Of a DNA stretch of 64,000 bases, positions 35,804 through 45,673 are shown one piece after another. Below the pieces are notes generated by a model. That model was not told the origin of the DNA and ran no database searches. It saw only the letters and a program-made list of their open reading frames with translations. The DNA comes from Corynebacterium callunae DSM 20147 (lineage in GTDB: Bacteria; Actinomycetota; Actinomycetes; Mycobacteriales; Mycobacteriaceae). Within the stretch, counting starts at the first letter, position 1. The number at the start of each line of letters is the position of its first letter. The stretch spans positions 1,736,001-1,800,000 of the forward strand of contig NC_020506.1 in the NCBI RefSeq assembly GCF_000344785.1. The letters run 5' to 3'. A program made the position numbers and the translations under genes.

Positions 35804-37996
35804 TTAGAGGGATTCCCTAGAAGCGCGAACTTCGTCGTCATCAATGCTTACGGTGTCCGAGGTCATCGGAATAACGGTCGGCATGATCACTGGCTGACGC
35901 TTCCACTTCTGCTCCACAAAGCGGGAGATCTTGCGGCGCATCTGCTGAACCATGCGATAAGGATCGTTTTCGCCTTCGGCGGCCAGATCATTCATCGTGG
36001 TCTCTGCAAGCTCAGTGACCTCAGACATCATGGACTTCGCATCATCTGAGAAGCCACTGGTCTGAACGGTTGGGCGCTCCAGCAAACGGCCAGTGCGGTT
36101 ATCAATCACGGAAGTGATGGAGATAAGTCCGCCCTCACCGAGGGAGGTACGGTCAGCCAGAATGTCAGCATCGATATCACCCATGGTGACGCCGTCGACG
36201 TAGAGGTTACCCACTGGAATCTGGCCAACAACCTTGGCGTGACCATTAACAAGGTCAACAACAACACCGTTTTGTGCAAGCACAACGTTATCGCGCTCAA
36301 CACCGGTGGAGATTGCCAATTCCTTGTTGGCGCGCAGGTGGCGCCACTCACCGTGCACTGGCATTGCGTTCTTTGGACGAGCTGCATTGTAAAGGAACAA
36401 CAGCTCTCCGGAGTAGCCGTGGCCAGAGGTGTGAACCTTGGCATCGCGACCGGTCACCACAGTGGCACCAATCTGAGCCAACATGTTGATAACACCGAAC
36501 ACAGCTTCTTCGTTACCTGGCACCAAGGAGGAGGACAGGATGATCAAGTCGCCGTCACGGACGGTGATCTGGCGGTGTTCACGACGTGCCATACGAGAAA
36601 GTGCAGCCATTGGCTCACCCTGGGTACCGGTGGTAACCAAAAGCACCTTATGAGGAGCCATACGAGCCGCCTCATCCATGGTGATGATGGTGCCACGAGG
36701 TGCCTTGAGGTAACCAAGCTTCTCTGCAATTTCCATATTGCGGATCATGGAACGGCCGTTGAAGGCAACCTTGCGGTTGGCTGCAACTGCTGCATCCACT
36801 GCAGCCTGCACACGATAAACGTTGGAAGCGAAGGAAGCGAGAATAACGCGCTGCTTGGCCTCGGAAATCAGACGCTTCAAGGTCGGTCCAACTTCAGCTT
36901 CGGAACCAGAAACACCAGGGGTGGTGGCGTTGGTGGAATCGCACAGCATGAGGTCGACGCCCTCGTCACCAAATCGGGACAAGGCTGGAAGGTCGGTTGG
37001 ACGTCCATCGGTAGGAGTCTGGTCGAGCTTGATGTCACCGGTGTGGATGACAAGACCTGCAGGGGTCTTAATTGCAAGGCCCAGGCAATCTGGGATGGAG
37101 TGGTTAACAGCCCAGAAGCGGATGTTGAATGGTCCACGGTTTTCGTTGGACTGCTCATTAACCTCGATCAGCTTTGGACGCTGACGGTGCTCTTTACACT
37201 TGGCGGCAATAAGAGCCAAGGTGAAGCGAGAAGCCAAGATTGGGATATCGTGGCGCAGCTTAAGCAGCCAAGGGATAGCGCCAATGTGATCCTCGTGGCC
37301 GTGGGTAACAACCAAAGCCTCAACGCGGTGCAGGTGATCTTCGATTGGGCCGAAGTCCGGCAGGATCAAGTCCACGCCTGGCTCGCCGGAAGATGGGAAG
37401 AGCACACCACAGTCAACGATGAGCAGACGGTTGTTGTACTCAAAAACGGTCATGTTACGGCCGATTTCAGAAATACCACCAAGTGCGTAAATACGCAGGC
37501 CACCAGCTGGTGCCTTTGGTGGTTCTGGCAGACGCTGAGTCAGATCAGCACCCTGCATGGACTTCACAACGTTGCGACGACCACGGTTTCCACCCTGGTT
37601 GTTGCGGTTGCCACCTTGGTTGTTGCGATTACCGCCCTGGTTGTTGCGGTTTCCGCCTTCTTGGCGTGCAGCACCATCTTGGTTCTGTGCAGCGCCGGCA
37701 CCGCGGCGGTTGCGGCCACCACGACGATTAGCGGTGTTGCGGTTACGGTTGTTGCCACCGTTGCCGTTGTTGTTGCCTTCTGCAGCATTGTCATTTGCGG
37801 ATGCAGAGTCACCGGACTCAGTGGACTTGGCGGAGTCCCGATTGTCGTTTCCGGCGTTGTTTTGCTTCTCGGTACCCTGAGCTGCAGGTGCTTCGGGAGC
37901 CTGGAAAATTGGGGCTTCCACAGTGTTTTCCTGACCAGCCTCTGGTGGGCCAGCCTTGCGGGTAACCTTCCGGGCGCGATTTCGGGATTCATTCAT
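35804..37996 (-). CDS. rnj: Ribonuclease J
   Basis: Metallo-beta-lactamase-type 5' exo- and endoribonuclease of RNA processing. It is 730 aa. Residues 1-170 are a disordered Asn/Gly/Arg-rich extension with GGNRNNQ repeats. The catalytic core then has THGHEDHIGA (metal ligands), a beta-CASP domain and a C-terminal domain. ATG 37996 has GGAG ten bases upstream, inside the dapA stop region; the gap to dapA is two bases, so the genes are an operon. Such basic low-complexity arms may bind RNA. Confidence 0.95.
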   Translation of the reverse strand: MNESRNRARKVTRKAGPPEAGQENTVEAPIFQAPEAPAAQGTEKQNNAGNDNRDSAKSTESGDSASANDNAAEGNNNGNGGNNRNRNTANRRGGRNRRGAGAAQNQDGAARQEGGNRNNQGGNRNNQGGNRNNQGGNRGRRNVVKSMQGADLTQRLPEPPKAPAGGLRIYALGGISEIGRNMTVFEYNNRLLIVDCGVLFPSSGEPGVDLILPDFGPIEDHLHRVEALVVTHGHEDHIGAIPWLLKLRHDIPILASRFTLALIAAKCKEHRQRPKLIEVNEQSNENRGPFNIRFWAVNHSIPDCLGLAIKTPAGLVIHTGDIKLDQTPTDGRPTDLPALSRFGDEGVDLMLCDSTNATTPGVSGSEAEVGPTLKRLISEAKQRVILASFASNVYRVQAAVDAAVAANRKVAFNGRSMIRNMEIAEKLGYLKAPRGTIITMDEAARMAPHKVLLVTTGTQGEPMAALSRMARREHRQITVRDGDLIILSSSLVPGNEEAVFGVINMLAQIGATVVTGRDAKVHTSGHGYSGELLFLYNAARPKNAMPVHGEWRHLRANKELAISTGVERDNVVLAQNGVVVDLVNGHAKVVGQIPVGNLYVDGVTMGDIDADILADRTSLGEGGLISITSVIDNRTGRLLERPTVQTSGFSDDAKSMMSEVTELAETTMNDLAAEGENDPYRMVQQMRRKISRFVEQKWKRQPVIMPTVIPMTSDTVSIDDDEVRASRESL
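37592..37654. repeat. 21-bp tandem repeat (3 units) in the RNase J N-terminal region
   Basis: Three near-identical units at 37592-37612, 37613-37633 and 37634-37654 encode the heptapeptide repeat GGNRNNQ. The unit length is a multiple of three, so copy-number change would keep the frame. Confidence 0.9.
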
Positions 37997-37998
37997 AT

Positions 37999-38904
37999 TT
38001 ATAGAACTCCAGCTTTTTTCATGTTTGCTCGGAGAGACTCAAGTTCCTGCTCATTTGGAGCAACAATTGGAAGACGTGGCTCTCCTACGTTGATGCCCTG
38101 CAATTGCAGAGCAGCTTTTGCCATACTGACGCCACCCAGGCGGGCCTGAGATGCTGCCAGTGGTGCTAATTTGGCGTTTATTTCCCGCGCACGGGCGAGG
38201 TCGCCTTCCTCGAAGCTTGTGTACAGTTCGCGCAACTCATTGGGGGCTGCATGTCCAATAACGGAAATGAAGCCGGATCCACCCAATGCCAGCCAAACGA
38301 GGTTGAGCGGGTCATCGCCTGAATACCAGGCAAGACCCGTTTCTTGGATCAGTGGCGCTGCTGCGACGAGATCACCTTTGGCATCCTTAACGGCTTTAAC
38401 CGTTGGCAACTCGCTTAGACGTCTAATCGTATCAGACTCAATAGGAATGCCGGAGCGTCCTGGAATGTCATAGAGACAGATGGGCAGATCAGTTGCCTGG
38501 GCGACTTCACGGAAATGCCGGTAAACGCCCTCCTGATTTGGCTTGGAGTAATAAGGAGTTACAACCAGTAATCCATCTGCACCAGCAGCTGCAGAGGCCT
38601 TGGCCAATTCCACAGAAGTACGGGTGTTGTTGGTGCCGGCGCCCGCGATGAGCTTTGCGCGATCACCGACTTCCTCACGAACAGCTTTGAGCAGCTCGAG
38701 TTTTTCAGCAGTAGTTGTTGTGGGTGACTCACCAGTGGTGCCCGCAAGAACTAAGGAATCTATGCCATTGTCCACCAGATGTGCTGCTACCTGGCGGCCG
38801 GCGGCGATATCGATCTCGCCTGATTCCTTAAATGGAGTAACCATTGCTACTCCAACAGTGCCAAAGTGCTCTACTCCGGTCTTTGCTGTTAAACCTGTGC
38901 TCAT
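37999..38904 (-). CDS. dapA: 4-hydroxy-tetrahydrodipicolinate synthase
   Basis: First committed enzyme of lysine/diaminopimelate synthesis; condenses aspartate semialdehyde with pyruvate. It is 301 aa, starting [18 protein letters not shown] exactly as in C. glutamicum. The Schiff-base lysine is in AVKDAKGDL and the catalytic Tyr in CLYDIPGR. The open frame reaches 38973, but ATG 38904 is supported by homologues. TAACCT lies eight bases before it, the weak -10 sequence known for C. glutamicum dapA. It follows thyX and leads into rnj. Confidence 0.97.
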   Translation of the reverse strand: MSTGLTAKTGVEHFGTVGVAMVTPFKESGEIDIAAGRQVAAHLVDNGIDSLVLAGTTGESPTTTTAEKLELLKAVREEVGDRAKLIAGAGTNNTRTSVELAKASAAAGADGLLVVTPYYSKPNQEGVYRHFREVAQATDLPICLYDIPGRSGIPIESDTIRRLSELPTVKAVKDAKGDLVAAAPLIQETGLAWYSGDDPLNLVWLALGGSGFISVIGHAAPNELRELYTSFEEGDLARAREINAKLAPLAASQARLGGVSMAKAALQLQGINVGEPRLPIVAPNEQELESLRANMKKAGVL

Positions 38905-39247
38905 GGAGACCAAGGTTACCTTCTTCCTTGCCTCGGGGGTTTCACCACCCCTCGAATCTGCAACTTCTTTCACATAATTTTAATCCCAAGCTGTCCCTGC
39001 TGGTACTAGCTTGATATTAAATTTGCCCCTTGGGCTTCTAATCAAAAATGAATTGAAACCCAATAGTCATTCACTAGGAGCGCAGTGCCAAACATCATCA
39101 AAGCAGCGGTCTACTTCAAAATGTTTATTTTTTAAGATCTTTTCAAACTCCACCAAGTACCGGCTTTTATCTCAGATCTTAGCCATGACCTGCTATTTTA
39201 GAGCTCTGGTGGAGCAAACTTCAACGCGGTTTTTAGAAGTTATTTAA
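38905..39247 (-). other. 343-bp upstream region of dapA
   Basis: Between the thyX stop and dapA. No gene is evident. It is AT-rich and contains two interleaved inverted repeats: AAGATCT / AGATCTT (39134-39140, 39174-39180) and CTCCACCA / TGGTGGAG (39148-39155, 39207-39214). The weak dapA -10 box TAACCT lies at its dapA end. Confidence 0.6.
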
Positions 39248-40000
39248 TTAAAAGTCTGTCACATATGGACTGGTGGCCATTAGTGATCCATCGGCGAGTT
39301 CTTCAATTTCAAAATCACCAAAGACTGTGGGAGCTGCTGTCTGTAGCTTCTTTAAACACTCTACAGCTACCGAACGGATTTCAACGTCTGTATGTTCGCT
39401 GGCTCGCATGGCAATAAAATGGCGCCAGCTTCTGAAGTTTCCAGTAACCACAATTCGCGATTCTGTCGCATTAGGCAATACTGCACGTGCAGCTTGACGG
39501 GCTTGTTTTTTACGCAATAGCGCATTTGGCTCCCCCACCAGCTTTTCTTCTAAGCTTTCGAGCAACTCATTGTAGACAAATCGAGTGTCGTCCATGGCCT
39601 GCATAAAAAGTGCCAGCAACTCCGGGTCTTCTTGAATGACCTCAGGAACTACTACTGCTTGTTGCCCGCTGTGTACAAAACGCTGAGACAGTTGTGAGAA
39701 AGAAAAGTGGCGGTGTCGCACCAATTCATGAGTAGCTGAACGCGAAATTCCGCGAATATACACAGTAGCGCTGGCATGTTCTAGGAGCGCACTGTGCCCA
39801 ACTTCCATAATGTGACGTAGATAAGCAGCATTGGAAGCAGTCCGAGGATTTGGCTTATCAAAGGTTTCATAACAAGCGCGACCGGCAAATTCCACCAGGG
39901 CTTCCGGCCCTTCGGCGTCGGTAGACCAGTCAATTCCTGCCGGTGGCGTAAATGCGGTGCACGCAATCAGCTCCACATCTAATTCGACCTGTTCAGCCAT
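39248..40000 (-). CDS. thyX: Flavin-dependent thymidylate synthase
   Basis: Makes dTMP from dUMP using FAD, NADPH and methylene-tetrahydrofolate. It is 250 aa with the ThyX signature [13 protein letters not shown] (RHR-X7-S). In C. glutamicum it lies, as here, between dapB and dapA. The ATG has AAGGA very close upstream. A 105-bp gap with a GC-rich hairpin and a 12-bp palindrome separates it from dapB. Confidence 0.96.
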   Translation of the reverse strand: MAEQVELDVELIACTAFTPPAGIDWSTDAEGPEALVEFAGRACYETFDKPNPRTASNAAYLRHIMEVGHSALLEHASATVYIRGISRSATHELVRHRHFSFSQLSQRFVHSGQQAVVVPEVIQEDPELLALFMQAMDDTRFVYNELLESLEEKLVGEPNALLRKKQARQAARAVLPNATESRIVVTGNFRSWRHFIAMRASEHTDVEIRSVAVECLKKLQTAAPTVFGDFEIEELADGSLMATSPYVTDF

Positions 40001-40084
40001 GTCCTTCTCACTCTTTCTGCTTCCACCGAAGATTCAAACGCGGACCCCACATCGGGCGCGGCCCCGCGCTGACAGTTATTGACC

Positions 40085-40096
40085 TAGTGGCCACTA
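40085..40096. promoter_or_regulatory. Perfect 12-bp palindrome upstream of thyX
   Basis: TAGTGGCCACTA lies 10 bases past the dapB stop and 85 bases before the thyX start. It could be an operator; nothing in the sequence names the binding protein. A GCGCGG / CCGCGC hairpin (about 40058-40071) lies between it and thyX. Confidence 0.35.
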
Positions 40097-40105
40097 AGGG
40101 GCCGA

Positions 40106-40891
<786 letters not shown>

Positions 40892-40940
40892 CTAGTCTAG
40901 ACATCACCCACCCCAAAAGATTTAAACCACCCTAAAAACC

Positions 40941-40951
40941 GCTTTTCGACG
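40941..40951 (-). repeat. Dispersed 11-bp motif, copy 7
   Basis: Intergenic between divergent dapB and the AMIN-like lipoprotein gene, far from the proposed promoter boxes. Confidence 0.85.
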
Positions 40952-41019
40952 CACGGCTGCGCCGTTTTTTCCTGGCTTAGGTGGAGAAATCTAACAATTG
41001 ATTATCGTTTCGCCCGAAG

Positions 41020-41050
41020 TTGCACTAAGCATGGTTTTCGCCCCTAAGTT
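41020..41050 (+). promoter_or_regulatory. Probable promoter of the AMIN-like lipoprotein gene
   Basis: TTGCAC (41020-41025) and TAAGTT (41045-41050) are 19 bp apart; the ATG follows seven bases later without a Shine-Dalgarno. Confidence 0.5.
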
Positions 41051-41057
41051 TTAAGTT

Positions 41058-41735
41058 ATGAAACATCGAGTCTTCGCCTTAGTCGCATTTTGTGGCGCTG
41101 CCACCATTTTTCTCAGTGCTTGTAGCGCCACCTCCACCCCGGGCCCCTCGGCAAGTAGTTCTCCTGTCATCGTCACTGAAACTGCTGCACCAGTAACCTC
41201 CACTCGTGTTCAAGAGAGCAACTCCCCTGTGGACACCCCAACTTCGACAACGGTCTCCCCGACTATCTCGACTCCGCCTTCGGCCACGACCGCCCTGCCA
41301 CCTTTGGGTACCCCTGATACAGCTGTCAAACAGCGCAGGCCAGAGGGAGGAGATTTGTCAGTGACCGATGTTCGTCTGGCAGAGCATGACACCTTTACCC
41401 GCATTGTTTTTGATATTGCAGGTAACTCTTCACCCGGATGGTGGGTTGATTGGACAACTGATCCACTCCAACAAGCCTCCGGATTACCGGTGGATATTTC
41501 CGGTGAGAACTTCTTGGATGTCAATATCGAAGGCATTGGCTATCCCGGAGATGCAGCTGGTGAAAGCGTTGCCAATGGCTCTTTTGGCGGCGTAGGCATT
41601 GTTGAGGATGTCCAATTAACCAGTATCTTTGAGGGCCGCGCACAATTTTTGATCGGAGTTAGCGGTCCGCCACGCAGCTACTCAGTGTCATTGTTGGAAA
41701 ACCCCACACGCGTAGTTGTTGATATTGCGCATTAG
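41058..41735 (+). CDS. Secreted lipoprotein with AMIN-like domain
   Basis: 225 aa. The signal peptide ends in lipobox LSAC (Cys22). A Ser/Thr/Pro-rich linker (about 23-90) is followed by a beta domain (VTDVRLAEHDTFTRIVFDIAG ... RVVVDIAH) that resembles AMIN-like domains, which bind cell-wall polymers. It should sit on the outer face of the membrane. It faces dapB divergently and shares a terminator with pnp. The transcript looks leaderless. Confidence 0.82.
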   Translation: MKHRVFALVAFCGAATIFLSACSATSTPGPSASSSPVIVTETAAPVTSTRVQESNSPVDTPTSTTVSPTISTPPSATTALPPLGTPDTAVKQRRPEGGDLSVTDVRLAEHDTFTRIVFDIAGNSSPGWWVDWTTDPLQQASGLPVDISGENFLDVNIEGIGYPGDAAGESVANGSFGGVGIVEDVQLTSIFEGRAQFLIGVSGPPRSYSVSLLENPTRVVVDIAH

Positions 41736-41749
41736 GCCCCGCAACGCCA

Positions 41750-41800
41750 AAAGGTGGCTTTCCCAAATTTAGGGAAGCCACCTTTTAGTGTTTTCTAATT
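41750..41800. terminator. Bidirectional terminator between the lipoprotein gene and pnp
   Basis: Stem AAAAGGTGGCTT.CCC / GGGAAGCCACCTTTT (41750-41765, 41773-41787) with one bulged base. TTTTAGTGTTTTC follows on the plus strand. Confidence 0.85.
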
Positions 41801-44060
41801 AGTCCTCTTCAACAACAGGAACCAAAGAGATCTTGCCACGGTTGTCGATATCGGCAATTTCAACCTGGGTCTTGTCGCCTACCTTGACGACATCCTCAAC
41901 CTTCTCAACACGCTTGCCATTACCAAGCTTGGAAATGTGAACCAAGCCGTCGCGGCCTGGCAGCAAGGAAACGAATGCACCAAAGGCGGTGGTCTTAACC
42001 ACCGTGCCCAAGAAGCGCTCGCCAACCTTTGGCAGCTGTGGGTTAGCCAAGCCGTTGATCTTTTCAATCGCAGCTTCTGCAGCTTCACCATTAGCAGCGG
42101 AGATGAAGACGGTGCCGTCATCTTCGATGGAGATATTTGCACCGGTTTCTTCGGTCAGGGCGTTGATGTTCTTGCCCTTTGGTCCAATAAGCTCACCGAT
42201 CTTGGAGACTGGGATCTTAATGGTGGTGATGCGAGGAGCGAACTTGCTCATCTCATCTGGAGCGCTAATGACCTCGGACATGGTTTCCAAGATGGCCAGA
42301 CGTGCGTCGCGAGCCTGCTCCAGTGCGTCGGAAAGCACCTTAGATGGGATGCCATCAAGCTTGGTGTCCAACTGCAGTGCAGTAATGAACTCAGCAGTAC
42401 CTGCAACCTTGAAGTCCATATCGCCGAAGGCATCTTCAGCGCCCAGGATATCGGTCAAGGCGACATATTCGGTCTTGCCATCAACTTCGCCGGAGACTAG
42501 ACCCATTGCAATACCTGCAACAGCAGCCTTCAGTGGCACACCGGCGTTGTACAGAGACAAGGTGGAAGCGCATACAGAACCCATGGAGGTTGAGCCATTG
42601 GATCCCAAAGCCTCAGATACCTGACGGATAGCGTATGGGAATTCATCGCGGGAAGGAATTACTGGCAAAACAGCACGTTCTGCAAGTGCACCGTGCCCGA
42701 TTTCGCGACGCTTTGGTGAGCCCACACGACCGGTTTCACCGGTGGAATATGGTGGGAAGTTGTAGTGGTGCATATAGCGCTTTGAATCGCCTGGTGCCAG
42801 GGAATCAATTTGCTGTTCCATCTTGAGCATGTCCAGGGTGGTGACACCAAGGATCTGGGTTTCGCCACGCTCGAAGAGAGAGGAACCGTGTGCGCGTGGG
42901 ATGAGTTCAACCTCAACACCAAGGTCACGGATATCAGTGATGCCACGGCCATCGATGCGGAAATGATCGGTGAGGATCATACGACGCACAATTGCCTTCA
43001 TGACGGAGTTATAAGCAGCGCGGATTTCCTTGGAAGCCTCAGCTGCAGATGCGTACTTGGCTTCGAAAGTAGGCAGCAACTGTGCCTCGATCTCTTCCAT
43101 GTATGCGTTGGTAGCTTCGTCGCGATCCTGCTTTGCCTTGATGGTCATCAAGGTAGACAGCTTCTGAGCGGCCTTCTTCTCAACTGCTGCAAATACCTCA
43201 TCGGTATATGCAGGGAACAGTGGGAATTCCTTGGTTTCCTTGGCTACGCGCTGTGCCAGGCCTTCCTGTGCGCGGCACAGGGTATCAATGAAAGGCTTTG
43301 CAGCTTCCAGACCCTCGGAAACGATCTTCTCGGTTGGTGCTGGTGCACCACCCTTGACCTGCTCCACAACGGTTTCGGAAGCGCCAGCTTCAACCATCAT
43401 GACGGCAACGTCGGAGAAGGTCTTGTTGCCGCGCTTACGCTCGACCAAACGGCCGGCTACGACGAGCTCAAAAACGGACTTCTTGTGCTGCTCATGGGTT
43501 GGGAAAGCCACCCACTGGCCGGCTGGGTGCTGTTCATCAACAACCAAAGCCATACGAACTGCGCCAACAGCGCCGGAAACTGGCAAACCGGAAATGCGGG
43601 TTGCGGCAGATGCACCGTTAACTGCAACTACGTCGTAGTAATCCTCAGGATTCATCGACAAAACGGTGACAACAATTTGAACTTCATTGCGCAGGCCCTT
43701 AACAAAGGTTGGGCGCAATGGACGGTCGATCAGGCGGCAAGCCAGGATTGCTTCGGTGGAAGGACGACCTTCACGACGGAAGAATGATCCGGGAATGCGG
43801 CCAGCTGCGTACATACGCTCTTCGACATCAACCGTTAGTGGGAAAAAGTCAAAGCCCTCACGAGGTTGATTGGATGCAGTGGTGGTTGCCAGCAGCATCG
43901 TCTCATCGTCGAGGTAGGTGGTAACTGCACCATCAGCTTGACGGGCCAACTGGCCGGTTTCAAAACGGATGGTACGGGTTCCGAAGTCACCGTTGTCAAT
44001 AGTTGCAACAGCCTCAATTAGGCCAAAATCGGTGTCTTCGAAATATTTTACTTCGCTCAT
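41799..44060 (-). CDS. pnp: Polyribonucleotide nucleotidyltransferase
   Basis: PNPase, a 3'-5' phosphorolytic exoribonuclease; also called gpsI in this genus. It is 753 aa: two RNase PH domains around a helical domain, then a KH domain ([25 protein letters not shown]) and an S1 domain ([33 protein letters not shown]). ATG 44060 has GAGGAG at a long spacing of 12. The 221-bp leader carries a TAGAAT box (44144-44149, minus strand). It follows rpsO, the usual bacterial pairing. Confidence 0.97.
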   Translation of the reverse strand: MSEVKYFEDTDFGLIEAVATIDNGDFGTRTIRFETGQLARQADGAVTTYLDDETMLLATTTASNQPREGFDFFPLTVDVEERMYAAGRIPGSFFRREGRPSTEAILACRLIDRPLRPTFVKGLRNEVQIVVTVLSMNPEDYYDVVAVNGASAATRISGLPVSGAVGAVRMALVVDEQHPAGQWVAFPTHEQHKKSVFELVVAGRLVERKRGNKTFSDVAVMMVEAGASETVVEQVKGGAPAPTEKIVSEGLEAAKPFIDTLCRAQEGLAQRVAKETKEFPLFPAYTDEVFAAVEKKAAQKLSTLMTIKAKQDRDEATNAYMEEIEAQLLPTFEAKYASAAEASKEIRAAYNSVMKAIVRRMILTDHFRIDGRGITDIRDLGVEVELIPRAHGSSLFERGETQILGVTTLDMLKMEQQIDSLAPGDSKRYMHHYNFPPYSTGETGRVGSPKRREIGHGALAERAVLPVIPSRDEFPYAIRQVSEALGSNGSTSMGSVCASTLSLYNAGVPLKAAVAGIAMGLVSGEVDGKTEYVALTDILGAEDAFGDMDFKVAGTAEFITALQLDTKLDGIPSKVLSDALEQARDARLAILETMSEVISAPDEMSKFAPRITTIKIPVSKIGELIGPKGKNINALTEETGANISIEDDGTVFISAANGEAAEAAIEKINGLANPQLPKVGERFLGTVVKTTAFGAFVSLLPGRDGLVHISKLGNGKRVEKVEDVVKVGDKTQVEIADIDNRGKISLVPVVEED

Positions 44061-44229
44061 ATGCGAGTAATTCTCCTCTTATTAGTTCTGCTCGACGATC
44101 ATCGGTGTCATCGCGAAAATTTCTGTTTCAAGAACGATCCTGAATTCTACCAGTTAATAGACATTTTCCCCAGTATCAGTTTTTTCGAACTTCAACAGCA
44201 TTTTATTCAAGCAAAACGGAGTGAGAATG

Positions 44230-44268
44230 CAAAAACCCGCTTGCTGATTAAAAATCAGGAAGCGGGTC
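44230..44268 (-). terminator. Rho-independent terminator of rpsO
   Basis: ACCCGCTT.CTGAT / ATCAG.AAGCGGGT (44235-44248, 44254-44267) has one G-G mismatch; TTTTTGC follows on the minus strand. Confidence 0.88.
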
Positions 44269-44281
44269 AAAGAACCGAAGA

Positions 44282-44551
44282 CTAGCGACGCAGGCCGAGG
44301 CGAGAGATCAGGTCACGGTAACGATCAACGTTGTTGTCAGCCAAGTACTTCAGCAGGCCACGACGGCGACCAACGAGAAGCAGCAGGCCACGACGGGAGT
44401 GGTGATCGTGCTTGTGGAACTTGAGGTGCTCGGTCAGATCGTTGATGCGCTTGGTGAGCAAAGCGATCTGTGCCTCTGGGGATCCGGTGTCGGTCTCGTG
44501 CAGGCCATACTCGGAAAGGATGGACTTCTTCTGCTCAGAAGTTAGAGCCAT
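44282..44551 (-). CDS. rpsO: 30S ribosomal protein S15
   Basis: 89 aa, full length. It binds 16S rRNA early in 30S assembly. The S15 signature is seen in [32 protein letters not shown]. The ATG has AGGAG eight bases upstream. Its own promoter lies behind the nucleoside hydrolase gene, and its leader holds two hairpins, fitting feedback control by S15 as known in other bacteria. Confidence 0.98.
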   Translation of the reverse strand: MALTSEQKKSILSEYGLHETDTGSPEAQIALLTKRINDLTEHLKFHKHDHHSRRGLLLLVGRRRGLLKYLADNNVDRYRDLISRLGLRR

Positions 44552-44593
44552 GGGGTGTCTCCTGTTGTTATTTCAGTCCGTATGAAAAATTTT

Positions 44594-44642
44594 CATTCTT
44601 AAAGAATGTACTTTTCGCAACTGCTACGGACCGCAGTCGCAA
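44594..44642 (-). promoter_or_regulatory. Structured rpsO leader, possible S15 autoregulatory element
   Basis: Two hairpins: a 10-bp stem with two G-U pairs (44615-44624 / 44633-44642), then CATTCTT-A-AAGAATG (44594-44608). They fill most of the roughly 95-base leader ahead of the ribosome-binding site. Confidence 0.5.
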
Positions 44643-44653
44643 AACCATCGATC

Positions 44654-44682
44654 AGCTTAACAGCAAGAGACACCTAAACCAA
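44654..44682 (-). promoter_or_regulatory. Probable rpsO promoter
   Basis: On the minus strand TTGGTT (44677-44682) and TAAGCT (44654-44659) are exactly 17 bp apart, just after the stop codon of the upstream gene. Confidence 0.55.
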
Positions 44683-44683
44683 A

Positions 44684-45634
44684 CTAGTTAGCTGCAGCAA
44701 CTCGGCCGATGCGAGTCATGAACTCATTGAGGAAGCGATCAACATCAACTGCAACAGCAGCGCGGGAGGTGCGAACTTGATCATTGAGGCGGACTTCATC
44801 ACCAATAGTGCGACCACGGGTCTCCCCTTCTACATCAACCTTGAGATTGATGGGCAACAAGGTAACCAGGCTTGGATCAACGGCAACGCCCACTGCTAGT
44901 GGATCGTGTAAGCCACAGCCACCCAGGTGAGGCGCGGTGGTGTCATAAGCCTTGATGTAGTAATCGGTCATATCAGCAAGGGCAATTGCTGCTGGGGTAC
45001 CAAGTTCGCGCCACTGTGCAGTGTGCTTTTTGGTCAATAGGGTCTGCAGGGTGACGTCCAGGCCAATCATGGTGACCTCTGCGCCGGAGCGGAAAAGATC
45101 ATTGGCGGCATCGGGATCCTGGTTAATATTTGCCTCGGCCCAAGGGCTGACGTTGCCTGGCACAGTCAAGGCACCACCCATGATGACGATGTGGGCATTG
45201 TCTGCAAAGGTTTCATCCTTGGCAATTGCAGCAGAGAGGTTGGTCATCGGACCAGTTGCAATAATGACCAGATCATCGCCATGTTCTTTGACGGAGGAGA
45301 TGAGGAAATCCACCGCACCTGGCTGCGCAGCTGCAGCAGCTTTTGCTAACTCAACTTCGCCAATGCCATTTTGGCCGTGAATGAAGGCAGAAATTTCTAG
45401 TACTTCAAAGCCATCTTTGGTTTGTGCGTGTGGTTCGCCCAAATAAACCGGAACCTCAGGAGCTCCAAAGAGCTCAAGGAGGGCGAGATCATTGGCAGCA
45501 CCAGTTTCCAAGAGCACATTGCCATAGGTGGTGGTTACACCAATGACCTCTAATTCTGGAGAGCCAAGTGCATAGGCCAAGGCCAACGCATCATCGATGC
45601 CGGTATCCAAATCCAAAATGGCTTTTTTCTGCAT
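44684..45634 (-). CDS. iunH: Inosine/uridine-preferring nucleoside hydrolase
   Basis: Splits nucleosides into base and ribose. It is 316 aa with the Ca-binding start ILDLDTGIDDALAL, the middle motif IIATGPMTNLSAAI and the later GCGLHDPLAV. I chose ATG 45634 because AAAGG lies eight to nine bases upstream; that sequence would overlap the earlier ATG at 45643. It lies 39 bases after ribF on the same strand. Substrate preference within the family is not certain from sequence. Confidence 0.92.
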   Translation of the reverse strand: MQKKAILDLDTGIDDALALAYALGSPELEVIGVTTTYGNVLLETGAANDLALLELFGAPEVPVYLGEPHAQTKDGFEVLEISAFIHGQNGIGEVELAKAAAAAQPGAVDFLISSVKEHGDDLVIIATGPMTNLSAAIAKDETFADNAHIVIMGGALTVPGNVSPWAEANINQDPDAANDLFRSGAEVTMIGLDVTLQTLLTKKHTAQWRELGTPAAIALADMTDYYIKAYDTTAPHLGGCGLHDPLAVGVAVDPSLVTLLPINLKVDVEGETRGRTIGDEVRLNDQVRTSRAAVAVDVDRFLNEFMTRIGRVAAAN

Positions 45635-45673
45635 GTTTTTCATCCTTTATTTGTGCTCGGGGCCCGGTGGGGC

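Noticed and set aside
36239..38149. 636-codon open frame on the plus strand opposite RNase J
   Set aside because: It is fully antisense to rnj and dapA's end, its translation is low-complexity Cys/Val/Gly-rich without a fold, and it has no ribosome-binding site. It arises from codon bias in the repetitive rnj 5' part.
39011..39247. 78-codon frame upstream of dapA
   Set aside because: AT-rich gap without a start signal; composition unlike real genes here.
42810..43787. 325-codon plus-strand frame opposite pnp
   Set aside because: Shadow of a strongly conserved gene on the other strand; no family resemblance.
44061..44229. Small plus-strand gene in the pnp leader
   Set aside because: The 74-codon frame has no start signals and lies antisense to the pnp leader.
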